A stretch of DNA of 36,785 nucleotides. Source: an uncultured Prolixibacteraceae bacterium. Its GTDB lineage: Bacteria; Bacteroidota; Bacteroidia; Bacteroidales; Prolixibacteraceae. Location of the stretch: assembly GCA_903865775.1 (NCBI GenBank), contig CAIPKZ010000198.1:1-36785 (forward strand), read 5' to 3'. The translations under genes were made by a program, and so were the position numbers. Below the pieces are notes generated by a model. It had not been told where the DNA came from. It did no database searches and saw only the letters and a program-made list of their open reading frames with translations. Each line of letters opens with the position of its first letter. Position 1 is the stretch's first letter. This document shows positions 32,691 to 36,785 of this stretch, in pieces.

Positions 32691-34139
32691 ATGAAGACAG
32701 GATTGAGCGCAAAACGAAAATTCATCTTATTGATTTATCTGTCAATTCTGGCTTTATTCGGAAGGGCGCAGACCAATCTTGCCTTATACCATTCCAAAGA
32801 CCAAATGAGTTCGTCGGGTGTTAATCCTGCATTTCTGACTGATCAGAAGAAATTCACATTCAGTATTTTTCCTTTGTCCGGAATGAGTGTAGGTTATAAT
32901 GATCAGCATGCTGTAAAAAGTATGCTGAAAGATTTTCTTTCCGGAGCACTCGACACTGCCGCTTTGAAATCTGTATTTAACAGCCTGATAAAAGAGGATC
33001 TGTTTTTCCAAAGATTCGAAACTTCCCTGATCAGTTTCGGATACAATTCAGGTATCGGTTCGTTTAGCTTCCGAATAAACGAAATTGAGCAAATCCGGAG
33101 CAGTCTTAAAGGCGATATTACTGAATTTCTGACTGTGCCCGCAATTCAAACTGTCGCACTGAATCATCCACAAATTTTATCTGCCGATATGGTTCACTAC
33201 CGGGAATATAGTCTGGGATATGCCCGCGAGCTTATTCAGCACAAATTGTCGGTCGGCTTAAGAGCAAAAATCTATTTTGGAAAAGCTTCCTTAGTTCCGG
33301 AAGTTCCGATTGAGATCAGCGGGAAAGACAATAAATATTTTTTTGGAACCTCCGGACCGATAAAATCGTCACTACCCGTTAATTTTGTACTCGATGAAGA
33401 TACAATCATCACCGGAGCAACTGCTTCCAAAAACTTTTCGGCACTGAACTACCTGTTTAACAAGCAAAATATGGGAGCAGGTATTGATCTTGGTTTTTCC
33501 TATCAAATCAATTCTGAAATTAACCTTTCCGCCAGTGTTGTTGACCTGGGAAAAATAAACTGGAACAGTAATCTAAACACGATAAATTTGAAAGGCCAAT
33601 ATGAAATTCTTCCTGTGTACACCTTACCACCAAAACCCGGAAACAATTTCATTGCTAAATCTGATTCATTTTTAATCAATGATGGCGATTTTAACCAATT
33701 ATTTAAAAGCAGAATCGATTCAACAACCAGGTATTCAACAAAAATGCCCACATCATTTTATGCCGGACTGCAATACCAAATCGATTCTTCGCTCCGGATT
33801 GGTGTGGTTGACCGGTTTATTTGGTCAAAAGGGATGAGCCAGAACAGCATCTCGCTAACAGCAAATTATGAGATAAACAAGAAATTCACCGTCATTTCAG
33901 GTTACTCCTCCATTGGAAAAGCATACTATAATATTCCGTTTGCCGTTATCTACAACTGGAGCGGCGGCCAGTCGTTTATGGGAACCGATAACCTCTTGTT
34001 GTTTTTAATGCCGCAAAAATCTGATTATGCCGGAATATCCTTCGGAACTTGCTTTTACCTGTTCAGGCCAAAATTAAAATACAAGCAGTCAGAATATTTG
34101 CCATTTTATAAAGAAAAGAAGCATAGTACAGTAAAATAA
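32691..34139 (+). CDS. DUF5723-like predicted outer-membrane beta-barrel protein, copy 2
   Basis: The product has 482 residues. A signal peptide (about 1-27, ending FGRAQ) precedes the same architecture as copy 1: SSSGVNPAFLTDQKKFTFSI (about 40-59), HYREYSLGYAR, GAGIDLGFSYQINSEINLSA, SFYAGLQYQIDSSLRIGVVD, YAGISFGTCFYLF. It is the most divergent of the three paralogues in its middle part. It lies 36 bp upstream of copy 3 on the same strand, so those two probably share a transcript. Its function is unknown; outer-membrane location is inferred from signal peptide and strand pattern. Confidence 0.72.
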   Translation: MKTGLSAKRKFILLIYLSILALFGRAQTNLALYHSKDQMSSSGVNPAFLTDQKKFTFSIFPLSGMSVGYNDQHAVKSMLKDFLSGALDTAALKSVFNSLIKEDLFFQRFETSLISFGYNSGIGSFSFRINEIEQIRSSLKGDITEFLTVPAIQTVALNHPQILSADMVHYREYSLGYARELIQHKLSVGLRAKIYFGKASLVPEVPIEISGKDNKYFFGTSGPIKSSLPVNFVLDEDTIITGATASKNFSALNYLFNKQNMGAGIDLGFSYQINSEINLSASVVDLGKINWNSNLNTINLKGQYEILPVYTLPPKPGNNFIAKSDSFLINDGDFNQLFKSRIDSTTRYSTKMPTSFYAGLQYQIDSSLRIGVVDRFIWSKGMSQNSISLTANYEINKKFTVISGYSSIGKAYYNIPFAVIYNWSGGQSFMGTDNLLLFLMPQKSDYAGISFGTCFYLFRPKLKYKQSEYLPFYKEKKHSTVK

Positions 34140-34175
34140 AAGGTAAAGATCTATCAGTAAAGAAAACTTAGTTGT

Positions 34176-35681
34176 ATGAAGTTCGGACCAAAAAATACAC
34201 ATTTATTACTGACCATGTTCATGATTTCAGTCTTTCTGTTTCAGGGGAAGGCACAAACCGGTATGGCTTTTTATCCCATTGAAAATCAATTTAATTCTTC
34301 AGGATTCAATCCCGCCTTTTTAACTTCAGATGGACAATTTACATTTAGTATTTTCCCTTTTGCCGGAACGAATGCCGGATATAATAACCAGAAGGAAATT
34401 CAAAATCTGGTAAGCAAATTGCTTACCGGAATAAATGAGGACACTGAATACATCGATCTTGTAAAAATCATGGTGGATCGACCAAGTTATAATCAAAAAC
34501 TGGAAACTGATTTGTTAAGTTTTACATATCGGTCGAAGGAAGGTTTTTTCAATTTTCGAGTTGCTGAGAATGCGTCATTCTCTGCTTCTGTTAGAGGACC
34601 TGTAAGCTTGTTCATGATAAAACCTGAAGTTGAAAGTGTTGTTGTCGGACAGGTTCAAAGTGTGCCTGCATTAATTTTACATTATCGTGAGTACAGTATT
34701 GGATATTCAATGCCAGCCAATCACAAGAAGCTATCGGCTGGAATCAGGGCAAAACTCTACTTTGGAAAGGCTGCTTTTTCCTCCGGAATTTCAGGGTATA
34801 TTGATGGACTTGGAGGACATCCATATTTAAAAATGAAAGGATTAGGTAAAATGTCCGTTCCGGAAGAAACCTATCAAAATCCTGATGAATCAATAACTAG
34901 TATTCCAAGTCTTTCCGGAACATCGTTATCAAGATACCTCATGAATTCAGGAAATCCAGGAATAGGAATTGATCTGGGAATCAAATATAAAATTACACCC
35001 AAATTTTCGTTTACGATGAGCATTATTGATTTTGGGAAAATAAATTGGAAAAAAAACTTAGCATCAAAAAATTTTAATGGACAATACTCCTTATCAAGTT
35101 CAAAACTTTTTTTAATTACTAAAAATGGAGTGGAAAGGTTTACCAAAAGTACGATAGACAGCATCAAATTTGATGAAAAAATATCCACCCTTTTCACGGT
35201 AGTTCCAAATAAATCATCGTTTTCAACCCGAATGCCAACAACTTTTTATGCCGGATTAAGTTATCAGCTGAATCCGGTAATAAAAATTAACCTGACGGAA
35301 CGATTTATCCGGTTGAAAACCATGAATCACAACAGTTTTTCACTGACAGCAAATTTCGAACTCAATAAGAGGTTTACCATCAGTACAGGCTATTCTGCAA
35401 TTGGAAACTTGTATGATAACATGCCTTTAGCCATCTTATATAATCCTGATTTCGGACAGATATACCTTGGAACTGACAATTTCCTGTCCTTCCTCAAACC
35501 ATCAATTTCCGAATATTCAGGCTTATCTTTTGGTATGTGTTTTTACCTTTTCAGGAAAAGAGACCTGTATGACCCGCCAACGGATGCCTTTCCCTACCAC
35601 CGGCCAAAAAAGGTGAAAAAGGTGAAAAACAGCGGGCGCATCATGCAGGAATATGATGAAATCTATTACCCTCAGCCTTAA
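34176..35681 (+). CDS. DUF5723-like predicted outer-membrane beta-barrel protein, copy 3
   Basis: The product has 501 residues. A signal peptide (about 1-27, ending QGKAQ) is followed by ENQFNSSGFNPAFLTSDGQF (about 35-54) and the barrel blocks HYREYSIGYSMPANHKKLSA, GIGIDLGIKYKITPKFSFTM and TTFYAGLSYQLNPVIKINLT. It resembles copy 1 more than copy 2, including the tail with clustered Lys (RPKKVKKVKNSGR) and an IMQEYDEIYYPQ end that recalls copy 1's IVKEYSE. Triplication implies paralogues with different partners or regulation. rpoN follows 115 bp later with its own promoter motif. Confidence 0.72.
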   Translation: MKFGPKNTHLLLTMFMISVFLFQGKAQTGMAFYPIENQFNSSGFNPAFLTSDGQFTFSIFPFAGTNAGYNNQKEIQNLVSKLLTGINEDTEYIDLVKIMVDRPSYNQKLETDLLSFTYRSKEGFFNFRVAENASFSASVRGPVSLFMIKPEVESVVVGQVQSVPALILHYREYSIGYSMPANHKKLSAGIRAKLYFGKAAFSSGISGYIDGLGGHPYLKMKGLGKMSVPEETYQNPDESITSIPSLSGTSLSRYLMNSGNPGIGIDLGIKYKITPKFSFTMSIIDFGKINWKKNLASKNFNGQYSLSSSKLFLITKNGVERFTKSTIDSIKFDEKISTLFTVVPNKSSFSTRMPTTFYAGLSYQLNPVIKINLTERFIRLKTMNHNSFSLTANFELNKRFTISTGYSAIGNLYDNMPLAILYNPDFGQIYLGTDNFLSFLKPSISEYSGLSFGMCFYLFRKRDLYDPPTDAFPYHRPKKVKKVKNSGRIMQEYDEIYYPQP

Positions 35682-35771
35682 TAATTCTATTTTTCAACGG
35701 GTATAATATGTTACGCTAACATTGAATCCCTCTTTTTACAGCCGGAAGTTACACCTTTCGATTTAAAATCT

Positions 35772-35779
35772 TAATTTTG
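35772..35779 (+). promoter_or_regulatory. Predicted -7 promoter element of rpoN
   Basis: TAATTTTG fits the -7 consensus 17 nt upstream of the rpoN ATG. A clear -33 element was not found. Confidence 0.45.
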
Positions 35780-35796
35780 GGGAAACTTAAACCCGA

Positions 35797-36785
35797 ATGG
35801 CAGATCAGAGATTAAGCTTACAGCAAAGGTTACTGCAGAAACTTTCGCCGCAACAAATACAGGTTATTAAGTTGCTGGAGATACCTACCATGCAGCTGGA
35901 GCAACGTATAAAAAGCGAACTGGAAGAGAATCCCATTCTGGAACTGATTGAAGGAGACGATCTGGATGAAAACTTCGACGATCAACAGGATGATTCACAA
36001 TCGGATGACGAGTTTACGCTTGAAGATTACATCAACGAAGAAGATGTCCCCAATTACCGCCTGTCAACCAACAATTATTCGAAAGACGACAAACCGGTTG
36101 ACATGCCATACTCTTCAGGAGTTAGTTTCCACGATTCACTGATTGAGCAGATTGGCCTTTCGAACCTGACCGAGGAAGAAGAATTAATCGCGGAATACAT
36201 TATCGGCAACATTGATGAAGACGGTTATCTGCGCCGCGATCTGGCATCTATTTGCGACGATTTGGCTTTCCACCTCAACATGGAAGTTAACCTTAAAGAC
36301 CTGCAGCGTTTGCTCGAAGTCATTCAGGATTTTGATCCTCCCGGCATAGGAGCGCGCGACCTTCAGGAATGCCTGAAGTTACAGATTCTTCGAAAAAAAG
36401 GAAAAGGCTCAACTTCCCTGGCCTTAAAAATCATTCAGGATAATTTCGAAGAGTTTACCAAAAAGCACTACGACAAAATCATCCGGAAATATGACATTTC
36501 CGAAGAAGAACTGAAAGAAGCGATCGACGAGATTTTGAAACTAAACCCCAAGCCCGGCAGTTCGTACAGCAATCCGATGAGTAAGTCGAATCAGGTGATT
36601 GTTCCTGATTTTCTGCTCGATAACCTGGAAGGTGAGCTCCAGCTTAGCCTGAATCAGAAAAATGCTCCTGACCTTCAGCTCAACGGTACATACCTGAACC
36701 TGATGAAATCCTATTCGGGGAACAAATCCATGGCTTCGAAAGACCAAAAGGATGCGTTGTCGTTCATGAAACAAAAACTGGATTC
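35797..36785 (+). CDS. rpoN: RNA polymerase sigma-54 factor, N-terminal part (3' truncated by window)
   Basis: The frame is open from the ATG at 35797 to the window end (329 complete codons). Region I shows the diagnostic start (MADQRLSLQQRLLQKLSPQQ, then IQVIKLLEIPTMQLEQRI and ELEENPILEL), which binds activators and the -12 element. An acidic region II follows (about 50-85). The core-binding domain is present (about 110-310, with DEDGYLRRDL and FDPPGIGARDLQECLKLQI). The helix-turn-helix and RpoN box lie beyond the window. Sigma-54 directs core polymerase to -24/-12 promoters. Identification is firm. Confidence 0.97.
   Translation, partial: MADQRLSLQQRLLQKLSPQQIQVIKLLEIPTMQLEQRIKSELEENPILELIEGDDLDENFDDQQDDSQSDDEFTLEDYINEEDVPNYRLSTNNYSKDDKPVDMPYSSGVSFHDSLIEQIGLSNLTEEEELIAEYIIGNIDEDGYLRRDLASICDDLAFHLNMEVNLKDLQRLLEVIQDFDPPGIGARDLQECLKLQILRKKGKGSTSLALKIIQDNFEEFTKKHYDKIIRKYDISEEELKEAIDEILKLNPKPGSSYSNPMSKSNQVIVPDFLLDNLEGELQLSLNQKNAPDLQLNGTYLNLMKSYSGNKSMASKDQKDALSFMKQKLD

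Noticed and set aside
34874-35197. 107-codon minus-strand frame opposite DUF5723-like copy 3
   Set aside because: Similar antisense frames appear opposite all three paralogues, as expected from shared coding sequence rather than real genes.

Overview
The window reads as a chromosomal segment of a Bacteroidota bacterium. I infer a Bacteroidales/Marinilabiliales-type polysaccharide degrader such as Prolixibacteraceae. The evidence is Bacteroidota -7 promoter motifs (TAnnTTTG), type IX secretion (T9SS) C-terminal sorting domains, a hybrid two-component system (HTCS) regulator, a BspA-type leucine-rich-repeat protein with a BACON domain, and housekeeping genes (asnS, rpoN) of that phylum's type. 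No taxonomic search could be run.

Region 1 (1-15.5 kb) is the right part of a polysaccharide utilisation locus. Six tightly packed plus-strand genes encode a GH3 glucosidase/xylosidase (5' end outside the window), a GH43 enzyme, a GH44 endo-glucanase/xyloglucanase, a multidomain GH43 beta-xylosidase, a third GH43 enzyme and a lipoprotein of the raffinose-synthase/GH36 type. A convergent HTCS regulator follows. No SusC/SusD pair is visible, so the left border lies upstream. The enzymes suggest a branched hemicellulose (xyloglucan, or an arabinose/galactose-decorated xylan or glucan) as substrate.

Region 2 (15.5-17.65 kb) is a scar of mobile DNA. Two decayed C-terminal fragments of serine recombinases flank a HicA/HicB toxin-antitoxin pair, and the second fragment runs into the terminator of tRNA-Asn(GTT). 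The gap next to HicAB contains several strong inverted repeats.

Region 3 (17.65-20.4 kb) is core genome: tRNA-Asn, a PfkB/adenosine-kinase-like sugar kinase and asparaginyl-tRNA synthetase.

Region 4 (20.4-30.7 kb) is the most interesting part. Two small proteins share an almost identical N-terminal half (37 of the first 45 residues) that ends in a hydrophobic segment and a signal-peptidase-like site. Their C-terminal halves are unrelated, but both end in Trp-Lys. They flank a two-gene operon encoding a PqqD-HPr-kinase fusion and a nucleotidyltransferase, gene families known from peptide-modification clusters. The second small gene lies 33 bp downstream of a 2181-residue BspA-like surface protein. 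The upstream regions of both small-gene transcription units carry the same set of sequence motifs. I interpret this as a candidate, possibly undescribed, peptide maturation/export system.

Region 5 (30.9-36.8 kb) holds three paralogous predicted outer-membrane barrel proteins (DUF5723-like) and the start of rpoN (sigma-54), which runs off the window.
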